Positions 1-7,863 of a stretch of 17,939 nt of DNA are shown here, piece by piece. Origin of the DNA: Nitrososphaera sp. (GTDB taxonomy: Archaea > Thermoproteota > Nitrososphaeria > Nitrososphaerales > Nitrososphaeraceae); contig JANWHJ010000065.1 in the NCBI GenBank assembly GCA_025450475.1, positions 1 through 17,939 of the forward strand. The letters are read 5' to 3'. The number at the start of each line of letters is the position of its first letter. The stretch's first letter is position 1. Position numbers and translations under genes: made by a program. The notes under the pieces were generated by a model that was not told the origin of the DNA, searched no databases, and was given only the letters and a program-made list of their open reading frames with translations.

Positions 1-68
1 GGTTTAAGCCATGAGTCGCGCCAGAGGAGCGTCATACATTCATTCAAGCATCGCGTCTATTTTTCCTT
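1..68. other. Window edge downstream of tyrA, no supported gene
   Basis: These bases lie past the tyrA stop. On the minus strand there are short open stretches running to the edge, and a further gene of the same operon could begin here, but too little is present to call it. The T-rich stretch around 59-70 is on the plus strand, so it is not a poly-U terminator for the minus-strand operon. Confidence 0.3.
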
Positions 69-923
69 TTAATTAATGTGGTCAATAATTTCATACAATT
101 TCTTGTACGACTGCTGAAGGTCTTGCCACTTTTCCAGCTTTGATCGGACCTTTTTCAACTCGGCTCTTAATTTCTTACTGTCCTGGGCAGATGCCATCTT
201 GGCGACTGCCGATGTCTCCTTCAGGTATTGTTGGATGTATTTTTTGGCGTACGGGTTTTCCTGTACAATGGCGGCTACGAGGTCCGGCTCGCTTGTCAGT
301 ATGCTTTCCGCAATCAACAACTGGAAGTCAAACGTCGTGCCCGAGACCTGCTTGAGCATTGAAATGTCAACTGCAGAAACGACTTTGGCAAAGACAATGT
401 TTGCAAAGTAGGTCAGCCCAAGCACTATTGCAATAGACTTGTCGTGCGCGTTGGCACCTGGTAGCACCTTCACTAAGGCGTTTTCAAATACTTCCATCAC
501 GATTTTTAGCTCGGCTTCCTCGTTCCTGACAGGGATAAGTAGGATCTTGGGTTGCATCTTCATGCTTGCGCCAGGTCCAAACATAGGGTGTATGCAAATC
601 GGAATAACATTGCTAGGCGTTTGCCTGAGCGCCCGAAATGCCCCGTTCTTTACTGATGAAATTTCCGAGATGACCGCGCCGGCCTTCATTTTTCTTGCAC
701 ACTCTTTGATAACCTTTGGTGTCATTTGAACCGGCACAGAAACAAGCACGAAATCGGCGTCCTTTACGCAGGTCGCTATGCTACTTGCAACCCTGATGCT
801 GCCAATACCCTTGATTTTTTCTTTTACATCGTATGTAGAAACACTCAGGCCGCGCCTGATAAAGTAGTTGGCGAACCAAGATCCCATCTTGCCTGCCGCC
901 CCAATGATCGCAATTTCTTTCAA
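69..923 (-). CDS. tyrA: Prephenate dehydrogenase (TyrA), with C-terminal coiled-coil
   Basis: Cytosolic NAD(P)-dependent enzyme that oxidatively decarboxylates prephenate (or arogenate) on the way to tyrosine. The 284-aa protein opens with a Rossmann fold: GAAGKMG at residues 8-14 and an acidic residue (D32) ending the second strand, which usually favours NAD. HPMFGPG at 112-118 is the TyrA signature containing the catalytic His. H160 lies in the AHDKS segment before the helical dimerisation domain. Where many relatives read LTHF, this protein has LTYF (residues 170-173), a His-to-Tyr change. From about residue 235 the tail is Lys/Glu-rich and looks coiled-coil. The start is TTG, one base after the TAA of the upstream fusion gene; the next Met (13) would destroy the nucleotide-binding loop. 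Last gene of the operon in this window. Prephenate versus arogenate preference cannot be read from sequence. Confidence 0.9.
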   Translation of the reverse strand: MKEIAIIGAAGKMGSWFANYFIRRGLSVSTYDVKEKIKGIGSIRVASSIATCVKDADFVLVSVPVQMTPKVIKECARKMKAGAVISEISSVKNGAFRALRQTPSNVIPICIHPMFGPGASMKMQPKILLIPVRNEEAELKIVMEVFENALVKVLPGANAHDKSIAIVLGLTYFANIVFAKVVSAVDISMLKQVSGTTFDFQLLIAESILTSEPDLVAAIVQENPYAKKYIQQYLKETSAVAKMASAQDSKKLRAELKKVRSKLEKWQDLQQSYKKLYEIIDHIN

Positions 924-924
924 T

Positions 925-2310
925 TTACGCTTGCTCCTTTATGACCGACGCCATTACGTCAAGTCCCTTTTCAAGCGTTTTTTCCGGCTGGCACGCAGAT
1001 ATCCTGACGAACTGCCAATAACAGTCGCCAAAGCCGCTCCCCGGCGCTATAGCGACCCCCTTCTCTAGTAGCTTCTCAACCAGAGGAATGTCCTCGCCCC
1101 TTGGCAGCTTCGGGTAGACGTACATCGCACCGTCAGGTTGGACGAATCGGAGTGACATCTCCTTCAGCTTGCTGCAAATGAAGTCGAGTCTCTTCTTGAT
1201 GGTCCTGACGTTTTCCGAAGGATCCTCTGCTAGTGCCGCAAGAGCGGCATGCTGCATCGGCTCTGCCACGCTTGTTATCCCGACTGCCTGCACCCTAGCC
1301 AACTCGGCGATGATCTTCTTCGCTGCGACCGCGTATCCCACCCGGAATCCGGTCATTGCATAGCGTTTTGAAAATGACGACACCATGATGCTCCTGTCGT
1401 ATCCGTATTCGTTGATGCCGGCGAAGTTCTTGAATGCATAGTCTGCATAAACTTCGTCGCTCAGCAGATAGAGATCGTGGTCTTTGGCAATGGACACTAT
1501 CCTGTCAATCGCCTTGCCGTTAAGCACTTTGCCGGTTGGGTTGTTCGGGTAGTTGAGTACTATCATTTTCGTACAGGGATTGACCATTTCCTCCAGCTGC
1601 TTCAGATCCGGGGTCCAGTTGGACTCAATGGTAGTCCTAAGCAACTTCGTCCTTGCGCCGACAAAATCTGCGCATTCTTTGTACGCCGGCCATGCCGGCT
1701 CGATCACGATCAGCTCCTGACCTGCCTTCAGCAAAGACGTGATCGCGCTGAAGACGGCAAAGCGGCCGCCCGGCGTAACGATCACCTGGTCTTCGTAGAC
1801 GTGCTCCTTTTTTGCGAGGGCATCGCGCAACCTTGGCGTGCCCCGGGTATCTGTGTAGTGGTATTGCATTAGCTTGAACGAATTGGCCAACGAATTTCCG
1901 GCAGAGGCGGGCGGAGCGTAATCCGGCTCGCCAACTTCCATGTGGATGATCTTCTTGCCCAACGCTTCTATCTTCTTTGCCTTCAGGAATATTCCCATGT
2001 GCGTCTGCTTCAGACCCCTCTTTTGCCGCCTTTGCGCCTGCACCTCTTCTGACTCTGACAGCAAGACATTGAGCAATTGCAATGCAAAGTCGCGGTCCAT
2101 ACCTATTTGATCAGCAAGTGATAAGACCATTGCGCTTATGTCATGTTCCACCTTTTCGTCCTTGACGTCAATCCCAAGCCTATTCTTTATTTCGCCGATT
2201 TGCTTTGCAAGCTCCATCCTCTGGTGAACGTTTCGCATTATCTGGGCAGTGACATCCCGGACCTGGCGGCGGAGAGATTCCAGCTCGACATTATTGCCCA
2301 TCGCTATCAC
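925..2310 (-). CDS. Chorismate mutase / class I aminotransferase fusion
   Basis: Bifunctional protein of 461 aa. Residues 1-95 are a helical AroQ-type chorismate mutase (R14/R15, QRMELA at 30-35, EIKNRLG at 40-46, D51/E55 region), converting chorismate to prephenate. Residues ~105-461 are a PLP-dependent fold-type I aminotransferase of the aspartate family: YPNNPTG at 254-260, SDEVYADY at 284-291, Schiff-base lysine K315 in SSFSKRYAMTGFR, and a C-terminal substrate-binding Arg in FVRISA. The natural amino acceptor could be prephenate (giving arogenate) or the keto acids phenylpyruvate/4-hydroxyphenylpyruvate; the fusion to mutase makes prephenate attractive, but that is inference. The GTG start forms a 4-base GTGA overlap with the aroC stop; an ATG three codons later (2301) is an alternative. 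The stop is one base from tyrA, so mutase, aminotransferase and dehydrogenase are made from one message. Confidence 0.9.
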   Translation of the reverse strand: MIAMGNNVELESLRRQVRDVTAQIMRNVHQRMELAKQIGEIKNRLGIDVKDEKVEHDISAMVLSLADQIGMDRDFALQLLNVLLSESEEVQAQRRQKRGLKQTHMGIFLKAKKIEALGKKIIHMEVGEPDYAPPASAGNSLANSFKLMQYHYTDTRGTPRLRDALAKKEHVYEDQVIVTPGGRFAVFSAITSLLKAGQELIVIEPAWPAYKECADFVGARTKLLRTTIESNWTPDLKQLEEMVNPCTKMIVLNYPNNPTGKVLNGKAIDRIVSIAKDHDLYLLSDEVYADYAFKNFAGINEYGYDRSIMVSSFSKRYAMTGFRVGYAVAAKKIIAELARVQAVGITSVAEPMQHAALAALAEDPSENVRTIKKRLDFICSKLKEMSLRFVQPDGAMYVYPKLPRGEDIPLVEKLLEKGVAIAPGSGFGDCYWQFVRISACQPEKTLEKGLDVMASVIKEQA

Positions 2311-3401
2311 TTAAGAACGGGAGGTATAAGACCTGCCCTGATGGCGTGATCGGCAATGACCATTGAAACTACGCATTCTACCACGGGCGGCGCCCTCGGG
2401 ACGACACACGGATCGTGTCTGCCCGGCACCGATAGGCTGACCTGCACACTTTTTGACACGTCAAGTGTCTCCTGCGACTTTGCTATCGACGCTGCCGGTT
2501 TGAACGCCACCCTGATAACAAGCGGCATCCCGTTCGAAAGGCCCCCCAGTATCCCGCCGGCATTGTTACTCTTTGTAACTACTTTACCGCTCTTCATCAT
2601 GTAGACATCATTATTTTCAGAGCCGCGCCGTTTGCTCCCGGCAAAGCCAGAGCCAAACTCGACTGCTTTGACTGCTGGTATACTAAAGAGCGCCTTCGAG
2701 AGATCGGACTCGAGTGACGCGAATATTGGCTCCCCCAACCCGACAGGCAGGCCGCTGGCGGCGCATTCAATTACCCCACCAAGGGAGTCGCCGTCCCTTT
2801 TTGCCTGCAATATCGCATCGTTCATTTTTTCCGCTGCTCTTGAGTCGGGGCACCGGACATCATTGTTGTACCGAGTTGCTATGTTGACCGGCGTGATAGT
2901 GCCAGCCTTGACGGTGCCAATTTCAGTGGTGTACGCGACTGTCTCTATGCCCAGTGTCTTTTTCAATAGTTTGCTGGCCACAGCTCCTGCCATCACCAAA
3001 GTCGCGGTAAGCCTACCTGAAAACCTGCCGCCCCCGCGGTAGTCTGCAAAACCGCCATACTTGATCATAGCAGGATAATCCGCGTGGCCCGGCCGAGGGA
3101 CGCTTTTTATCATTTCGTATGGCTGTGAATCAGAATCCTTGTTCCATATCAGCATGCAAATGGGCGCGCCAGTCGTATGATTATTGAAAACGCCGGAAAT
3201 TATCTCGACTTTATCTTCCTCCTTTCTTTGTGTTGTGATTACTGACTGGCCGGGCTTTCTCAGGTCAAGTAGAAACTGGATGTCGGACTCGTTTAGGGGC
3301 AGGCCTGCAGGACATCCGTCCACGACAATGCCGACGCACCTCCCGTGGCTTTCCCCAAAGCTAATGGCGACAAAGCGCTCGCCTATAATGCTACCACCCA
3401 T
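2307..3401 (-). CDS. aroC: Chorismate synthase
   Basis: Cytosolic enzyme converting 5-enolpyruvylshikimate-3-phosphate to chorismate, using reduced FMN without net redox change. Family motifs are clear: FGESHG near the N-terminus (15-20), LRKPGQS (48-53), the YRGGGRFSGR segment with its flavin/substrate Arg residues, and RAPPVVE near the C-terminus. Length from this start is 364 aa, normal for the family. An in-frame GTG at 3416 could add five residues. The ATG at 3401 is preferred because it gives the usual distance from the N-terminus to FGESHG and sits about 31 bp from a TATA-like box at 3429-3435. Lies 48 bp downstream of aroA, and its TGA overlaps the GTG of the chorismate mutase fusion. 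Confidence 0.95.
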   Translation of the reverse strand: MGGSIIGERFVAISFGESHGRCVGIVVDGCPAGLPLNESDIQFLLDLRKPGQSVITTQRKEEDKVEIISGVFNNHTTGAPICMLIWNKDSDSQPYEMIKSVPRPGHADYPAMIKYGGFADYRGGGRFSGRLTATLVMAGAVASKLLKKTLGIETVAYTTEIGTVKAGTITPVNIATRYNNDVRCPDSRAAEKMNDAILQAKRDGDSLGGVIECAASGLPVGLGEPIFASLESDLSKALFSIPAVKAVEFGSGFAGSKRRGSENNDVYMMKSGKVVTKSNNAGGILGGLSNGMPLVIRVAFKPAASIAKSQETLDVSKSVQVSLSVPGRHDPCVVPRAPPVVECVVSMVIADHAIRAGLIPPVLK

Positions 3402-3428
3402 CTCTGTTAGATGCACTTGAACCTGCTC

Positions 3429-3435
3429 TATATAT
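3429..3435 (-). promoter_or_regulatory. TATA-like box before aroC
   Basis: TATATAT on the minus strand in the aroA-aroC gap, centred about 31 bp upstream of the preferred aroC ATG at 3401. It would place transcription start a few bases before the ATG. It suggests aroC and the genes after it can also be transcribed independently of the upstream operon. Inferred from spacing only. Confidence 0.4.
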
Positions 3436-3449
3436 TGTCTTTTTGGAAG

Positions 3450-4751
3450 TTATTCTCTGTCTGGTGCCTGTGAGACTTTGGCCCCGAGATCCTTCATATC
3501 CTGAATGAAATTGGGGTACGAGACATCCACCGACTCGGCACCGGCCACTATCGACCTATCAGTCATCATTGACGCTATTGTGAACGCCATGAACAGCCTA
3601 TGGTCGTTGTACGCCTCGAGCGCCGCGTTCTTTAGCGGCTTAACCGCCGTTATCCTTAGCCCATCCTGAAACTCTTTGATCCGCGCCCCGAACTTTACTA
3701 GCTCTTGTGCAATATTTGCGACCCTATCTGTTTCTTTTACTCTTGCATGTGCTACGCCCGTTATGGTGACTGGGGTCTTTGCCTTGAGGGCGAGTATTGA
3801 AACTACAGGCAGGAGGTCGGGCGTGTCCCCAAGGTTAAAGTCGCCCCCCTCCAGCTCGTCGGTCCTCTGGACCACCACTTCGCCCTTTGTCCTATCAACC
3901 TTTATCTGGCAGCCCAAGGTCTTCATGATGTCCACGATCTGCGAGTCGCCCTGCGGTAAAGCAAAGTTGAGACCTCTCACCTTTAGCTTTTCACCGACTA
4001 GCACGCCGGCGGCGAGTATCAACGCGGCGGTGGAAAAGTCGCTTGGCACGTCGAATTTAGCAGCATGATATTTCCCGCCCTTGATCTGGTATTCCAGCAT
4101 GTCAGAACTATGATCTACAGACACTCCAAAGTGTTTCATCGTCGCAAGAGTCGCGCTGACGTACGGTCTTGACACCAAGCTGCCTGTTATTCTCATCACT
4201 ATTTCCGAATCTGCATAGATGCCGGCGATCAGTAACCCGGAAATGACCTGACTTGAAATGCTACCGTCAACCACGATCGTGCCACCTTTTATTCCGCCTC
4301 CTCTTACCACAAGTGGAGGCATGCCATTTGCCTTTGTGGAATAGGCTTCGACACCCAGCTGGGTAAGCCCGTCGAGTAGCGGCCGCATCGGCCGCTTGCG
4401 GAGGCTTTCATCACCCGTCAGTACTGTATGTCCTGTCCGCACTAGGCCGGAAATGGCAGTCAATATCCTTATCGTAGTGCCGGAATTCTCGGCGTTTATG
4501 ACGTTATCCGGTGGGTCAAAGGTGCGTATGCCCTTGACCTTCACCGTCGTGCCCTCGTGCTTAATCTCGGCGCCAAGAGCCCGGCAGCCGGCAAGCGTGG
4601 CAAGAGTGTCACGGGCAAGAAGCGCGTCTGTTATCGTGGACTGCTTCTCCGCAAGCGAGGCAATAGCTATAGTTCGGTGACTGTAGCTCTTACTTGAGGG
4701 GCACCTAATGCTGCCGCTAATCTTGGACTTTTTGACTATTATGCTAACCAT
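3450..4751 (-). CDS. aroA: 3-phosphoshikimate 1-carboxyvinyltransferase (EPSP synthase)
   Basis: Transfers the enolpyruvyl group of PEP to shikimate-3-phosphate, the step before chorismate synthase. The 433-aa protein has the two-domain inverse alpha/beta barrel family signatures in order: SSKSYSHR (K21, S22, R26, phosphate and substrate binding), NSGTTIR at 89-95, GDESLRKRPMRPLLDGL from about 113 with the PEP-binding arginines, GDTPDLLP, KETDRV and DHRLFMAF towards the C-terminus. Length is typical. The ATG at 4751 overlaps the end of the shikimate kinase gene (stop 4744-4746) by 8 bases, indicating translational coupling. Its substrate is the product of that neighbour. Confidence 0.96.
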   Translation of the reverse strand: MVSIIVKKSKISGSIRCPSSKSYSHRTIAIASLAEKQSTITDALLARDTLATLAGCRALGAEIKHEGTTVKVKGIRTFDPPDNVINAENSGTTIRILTAISGLVRTGHTVLTGDESLRKRPMRPLLDGLTQLGVEAYSTKANGMPPLVVRGGGIKGGTIVVDGSISSQVISGLLIAGIYADSEIVMRITGSLVSRPYVSATLATMKHFGVSVDHSSDMLEYQIKGGKYHAAKFDVPSDFSTAALILAAGVLVGEKLKVRGLNFALPQGDSQIVDIMKTLGCQIKVDRTKGEVVVQRTDELEGGDFNLGDTPDLLPVVSILALKAKTPVTITGVAHARVKETDRVANIAQELVKFGARIKEFQDGLRITAVKPLKNAALEAYNDHRLFMAFTIASMMTDRSIVAGAESVDVSYPNFIQDMKDLGAKVSQAPDRE

Positions 4752-5598
4752 CTATGATTTCCACACTTGCCTTCTGGTTGTTAATTCGGGAAATGATTAT
4801 TCTCCCCTCGAATTTTGACAGAGCCGATTTTATATCGTCGATTTCGTCCTCGTACGCCACCGCCGCGACCGACGGGCCGTTCCCGGAGGTGCCTGCTGCA
4901 AGTGCTCCATGTTCGAGCGCAGCCAGTGTTGGTGCATATTTTGATGATAGTGCGGCCGAAGCAAGTACGCCGTTTAGCTTCATCGCTTTCCAGTACTCGC
5001 CAGCTTCGGCCAGCCTGAACGCGTCTGTAAACAAATCAGACAGGGCACTCAGCTTGTTCACGTCGCCCCTTGGAGTGTTGCGGGGTAGATAAATAATTGC
5101 GTGTAAATTGTCAGGGGCTTCTTCTCTGCGGATAAGCCTCTTTGAATAGTTATCAGTAACCGTGAAGCCGCCAAAATAACACGCTGTGGCGTCGTCGTAT
5201 GCCCCAGTTATGGAGACCTTCGCGGCAAGTGAAGCGCGGACCGCTGCGTCGAGCACCGCGTTGTCATCGAAGTCATTTCTTGCGAGCCTGCTGCACGCAA
5301 GTGCCACGGCGTTTGACACCGCGCTAGAGCTCTTCAGCCCGTAGCCTATCGGGATTTCCGACTTCACACGTACAGATATCTGGTTACTTTCGATCATTTC
5401 TTTTGGCATCGTATTCTGAATGATGTTGTTGACAAGTCGGTCGTCGTTCTTGCCAGTAAGGAACTTTACTCCGCAGCCCCTGCCAAGTTCTGCCTCTGCG
5501 GTTACCTTGAGCGAGATTCCAAGCGACGAGCCGTTGCCTGTAGCTATGGCGTTTACTATCGAAATCGCCCCGTGCATCGTCGCCTTCGTCCTTCTCAT
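4744..5598 (-). CDS. aroK: Archaeal shikimate kinase (GHMP kinase family)
   Basis: Phosphorylates shikimate at the 3-OH with ATP. This is the archaeal, non-homologous replacement of bacterial AroK/AroL: PIGYGLKSSSA at residues 83-93 is the GHMP-kinase phosphate-binding loop, and AGTSGNGPSVAAV near 235-247 is the third GHMP motif. An open frame extends to 5667, but the start at 5598 is chosen because it forms a 4-base ATGA overlap with the aroE stop; the upstream extension lies entirely within aroE and shows no family features. An ATG seven codons later (MHGAIS) is a second candidate. Length 284 aa fits the family. Sits between aroE, which makes its substrate, and aroA, which uses its product. 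Confidence 0.93.
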   Translation of the reverse strand: MRRTKATMHGAISIVNAIATGNGSSLGISLKVTAEAELGRGCGVKFLTGKNDDRLVNNIIQNTMPKEMIESNQISVRVKSEIPIGYGLKSSSAVSNAVALACSRLARNDFDDNAVLDAAVRASLAAKVSITGAYDDATACYFGGFTVTDNYSKRLIRREEAPDNLHAIIYLPRNTPRGDVNKLSALSDLFTDAFRLAEAGEYWKAMKLNGVLASAALSSKYAPTLAALEHGALAAGTSGNGPSVAAVAYEDEIDDIKSALSKFEGRIIISRINNQKASVEIIDG

Positions 5599-6440
5599 AC
5601 GGGCTCCCCAAATATCCCTAGAAGGTTCTTTTTCATGGCCTCCTTTGGTGCTGGCAATCCTGTCCAAATCTCAAACGCCTTTGCCCCCTGCTCGATCAGC
5701 ATTTCGTAGCCGTATACAACTATCGCCTGTGCATATTTGGCATTTTCGATTAGATCCGTAACTATCGGCCGGTAGACCATGTCGTAGACGATGCTTCCCT
5801 TCTTGATGTGATCATGATTGATGGGGCTTGACTCGTTGCCCAGCCCTATAGTTGTGGCGTTCACTATCAAGTCACATTCCGGCGAAACGTCCTGTGCGTT
5901 TTCAAGCGACAACGTTTCGCATCTTAGCCCAAGGCCCGAACCGATTCGGGCCAGCACACTTGCGCGCCTCACATCGCGGTTTGCAATTATGATCCGCCCT
6001 ATGCTTCTTTCCTGCGAAAGCGCGGCCACAACCGCTCGGGCGGCCCCGCCTGCCCCAAGCAAGAGTACCCTCATGCCTTGGAAATCCACGTGCCGCTTTC
6101 GCAAAGGTTCGACAAAGCCGCTGATATCGGTGTTGTACCCCCTGAATATTCCCTCAATGTTGATGACAGTGTTGACTGCTGTCGCCTTTCTTGCAGATGA
6201 GTCTAGCTCGTCAAGGTACTTCATCACCTCCACCTTATGTGGGACGGTGATGTTAAAGCCGGAAACCTTAATACTACGCAAAGACTCGATCGACTCTTTC
6301 AGCTCATTTGCAGGAACCCTGAACGCGATGTACGTGCAGTTGAGACCTGCTGATGCAAAGGCCGCGTTCTGCATGCCTGGCGAGAGCGAATGCTGGATCG
6401 GGTCGCCTATAATGCAATACGTCTTGGTCGAGCCTTGCAT
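5595..6440 (-). CDS. aroE: Shikimate 5-dehydrogenase
   Basis: NADPH-dependent reduction of 3-dehydroshikimate to shikimate. The 281-aa protein shows SLSP at 18-21 (substrate carboxylate binding), NITVPHK at 63-69 with catalytic K69, N90 and the NTDISGF segment with D105, then a nucleotide-binding domain with GAGGAARA at 129-136 followed by NRD near the end of the next strand, which suggests NADPH use. NATTIGL and the C-terminal EQGAKAFEIW helix complete the pattern. The ATG at 6440 lies about 33 bp downstream of a strong TATA-like sequence, so it may have its own promoter as well as read-through from aroD. Its TGA overlaps the aroK ATG. Confidence 0.96.
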   Translation of the reverse strand: MQGSTKTYCIIGDPIQHSLSPGMQNAAFASAGLNCTYIAFRVPANELKESIESLRSIKVSGFNITVPHKVEVMKYLDELDSSARKATAVNTVINIEGIFRGYNTDISGFVEPLRKRHVDFQGMRVLLLGAGGAARAVVAALSQERSIGRIIIANRDVRRASVLARIGSGLGLRCETLSLENAQDVSPECDLIVNATTIGLGNESSPINHDHIKKGSIVYDMVYRPIVTDLIENAKYAQAIVVYGYEMLIEQGAKAFEIWTGLPAPKEAMKKNLLGIFGEPV

Positions 6441-6469
6441 TTCTCTAGGCGCGAATATCTGCGCCTGCC

Positions 6470-6477
6470 ATATATAA
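6470..6477 (-). promoter_or_regulatory. TATA-like box before aroE
   Basis: Minus-strand sequence GGTTATATATGG contains a good archaeal TATA match, centred about 33 bp upstream of the aroE ATG in the 62-bp aroD-aroE gap. It predicts a transcript with a leader of only a few bases. Likely internal promoter of the aro operon; spacing and composition are the only evidence. Confidence 0.5.
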
Positions 6478-6502
6478 CCTCAAAGAACCGACCGTGAGAA
6501 AA

Positions 6503-7183
6503 TTAAGCTTTCATGCTATTGTAGAGCTTTTTCATTTGCCTGATCGTTAGCTGACCTGGCGCGACCGCCTTCTCAAGACTCGCGTATGTGAACGGCGCGT
6601 TCCCGATCACAGTGCACATTACCCTCGACACCACGCCTGCCTCGCCCATCGCGAAATATATCGGGTGCAACCCCGTGGCAGTCTCGTACATCTCCAGCAG
6701 CCTGAGCGAATCGTCAACGCTTTTTGCGGTGGTCACTATCTTGACATAGTTGCTATACACCCTCATTTCAGAAAGTATGTCGGCTATCTTGTCGCTTGGC
6801 GGAGTCTTTTGGAAGTCGTGCCACGACACGAGCACCGGGGTCTTTTGGCTTTCAAGAAAGTCTGCCAGTTCGTCGTTTTCCCGCAGCGTAGAGAGCTCAA
6901 CGTCGAGTAGCATTGGCTTTTGCTCTGCCAGCCTGTGCAGCCACTTTACGCGGTCTGGCTCGCTTCCGGCAAATTTGCCACCCTGATCTTTTGAGCGAAG
7001 CGTAAAAACTGCTCTATCCTTTATGTCCTTTGCAGCTTTAATCGCTGACTGCAATTGTTCCGGTTTCAGGAAGTCAAACCGGATTTCAACATAATCGGCC
7101 CCAAGCTCAAAGGCGTAGTCTGCCTGCTTTCTTATCGATTGGGCGTCTTCGGGGGTTATAGACGCGCAAATCTTTGAAGCCAA
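6503..7183 (-). CDS. aroD: Type I 3-dehydroquinate dehydratase
   Basis: Schiff-base dehydratase converting 3-dehydroquinate to 3-dehydroshikimate. The 226-aa TIM-barrel protein has the type I signature residues: YVEIRFDFL (E33, R35, D37), the catalytic His H122 in SWHDF, the Schiff-base lysine K148 in NYVKIV, and R187 in the GVVSRVM segment that binds substrate carboxylate. The only standard start compatible with the frame is TTG at 7183, because a stop lies six codons upstream. A TATA-like AATTAATT about 29 bp before it fits a leaderless transcript starting at or next to TTG. First gene of the seven-gene aro operon. Confidence 0.95.
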   Translation of the reverse strand: MASKICASITPEDAQSIRKQADYAFELGADYVEIRFDFLKPEQLQSAIKAAKDIKDRAVFTLRSKDQGGKFAGSEPDRVKWLHRLAEQKPMLLDVELSTLRENDELADFLESQKTPVLVSWHDFQKTPPSDKIADILSEMRVYSNYVKIVTTAKSVDDSLRLLEMYETATGLHPIYFAMGEAGVVSRVMCTVIGNAPFTYASLEKAVAPGQLTIRQMKKLYNSMKA

Positions 7184-7511
7184 GGTAATGACTATGCTTT
7201 ACAAGTTGAATTAATTGCTTTACGTAGCACAGGACGGGACAAGAAACAAAAGCTATAGCTTGCCACGAGTAGAGACTCAGATACGGCATAAATGACGGGG
7301 ATTAACACGAGGGTTTGAAGATGCAAATAATCACTCCCCGCGGTTTGGCCCTGCTACTGCTAACGAATTCATGAAGCTGGTCGGTGATCAACCCGGTACT
7401 GCGTAAGGAAATGTTACAAGCAAGGCTGGCTGACTACGGTCTGATTTGAGTAACCATGGCTCACTAGACCCCCGTTTTCTAACCTGCACCGTGTAAGCAA
7501 GAGTAATTGTT
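7184..7511. other. Intergenic stretch upstream of aroD
   Basis: This 328-bp stretch separates the aroD start from the tail of a minus-strand zinc-finger gene. It holds the aroD promoter. A 36-codon plus-strand frame (7296-7406) has protein-like composition but no start codon, so it is not called. No tRNA fold or repeat was recognised. Confidence 0.4.
7209..7216 (-). promoter_or_regulatory. TATA-like box of the aro operon
   Basis: AATTAATT (a palindrome, so it reads the same on the minus strand), centred about 29 bp upstream of the aroD TTG. The distance matches the usual archaeal TATA-to-start-site spacing for a leaderless message. Probable main promoter of the aroD-to-tyrA operon. Confidence 0.45.
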
Positions 7512-7658
7512 TCATCCCACGCCGGCAGGGGGCGAACTGTTCTTGCCGTGCTCCATTTTCTTGTGCGATTCGAGAAGTTCGGCCGAATCAAAGACCCTTG
7601 CGCAGAGGTTGCAGCGGTGCTGTTTTGGAGTTCTCGGGCCTGAAGCTGCCGTCGACAT
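7512..7658 (-). CDS. 48-aa C2H2 zinc-finger micro-protein
   Basis: A short reading frame containing one classical C2H2 finger: C16-x2-C19-x12-H32-x4-H37, with the expected aromatic (F23) and leucine (L29) core positions, in CNLCARVFDSAELLESH. The finger is flanked by short Lys/Arg- and Ser/Pro-rich tails, so the protein is little more than one zinc module. Single C2H2 fingers of this size occur in archaea and often bind nucleic acid, but its target is unknown. The ATG is preceded by GAGGAGAT, and TTATTAA lies centred 26 bp upstream; the two signals argue for different leader lengths. It follows the 59-aa ORF by 25 bp. The motif spacing makes it convincing despite its size. Confidence 0.8.
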   Translation of the reverse strand: MSTAASGPRTPKQHRCNLCARVFDSAELLESHKKMEHGKNSSPPAGVG

Positions 7659-7680
7659 ATCTCCTCTAAGCAGTCACACC

Positions 7681-7687
7681 TTATTAA
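7681..7687 (-). promoter_or_regulatory. TATA-like box before the 48-aa zinc-finger gene
   Basis: TTAATAA on the minus strand, centred 26 bp upstream of the ATG at 7658, which would give a leaderless transcript. It overlaps the stop codon of the preceding 59-aa frame. The GGAG just before the ATG may then be coincidental, or may serve a longer co-transcript. Confidence 0.35.
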
Positions 7688-7863
7688 GGGTAATTTGGCC
7701 GGTAGGCGTTTGACGATGAGCCCACGTCAAAGATATCATCGACATCATGAGCCTTGTCCCTCAGCGCATCAGATCCGAACAATCGCCTTCTACAGAACAG
7801 CTGTAGTATTTGATGAACATAACGTTTAGGTACAATCGTGCGTTGAGCTAACCTCGGCTCCAA
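7684..7863 (-). CDS. Hypothetical 59-aa protein (TTG start, tentative)
   Basis: I do not recognise this protein. The frame runs from a TTG at 7863 to TAA at 7684 and encodes a basic N-terminal half (Arg/Lys/Gln-rich, with CRRRLFGSD) and an acidic second half (HDVDDIFDV) ending SSSNAYRPNYP. The composition looks like real protein rather than a shadow, and no long competing frame on the other strand looks better. There is no ATG; TTG is the only standard start after the upstream stop. It overlaps the last 38 bases of the 75-aa ORF before it. The two could instead be one gene of about 125 aa split by a frameshift. The 48-aa zinc finger follows. Confidence 0.4.
   Translation of the reverse strand: MEPRLAQRTIVPKRYVHQILQLFCRRRLFGSDALRDKAHDVDDIFDVGSSSNAYRPNYP

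Noticed and set aside
5599..5667. N-terminal 23-residue extension of the shikimate kinase frame
   Set aside because: It lies wholly within aroE, has no family similarity, and the ATGA junction at 5595-5598 gives a better start.
7296..7406. 36-codon plus-strand open frame with protein-like composition (contains FEDANNHS and ANEFMKLVGD)
   Set aside because: It begins directly after a stop, has no usable start codon, and codon positions show no clear bias. It could be a gene remnant but is not supportable.
7704..7765. Possible C/D box small RNA (repeated GATGA-like sequences on both strands)
   Set aside because: The C-box-like elements are not paired with correctly spaced CTGA boxes, and the stretch is better explained as coding in the 59-aa minus-strand frame.
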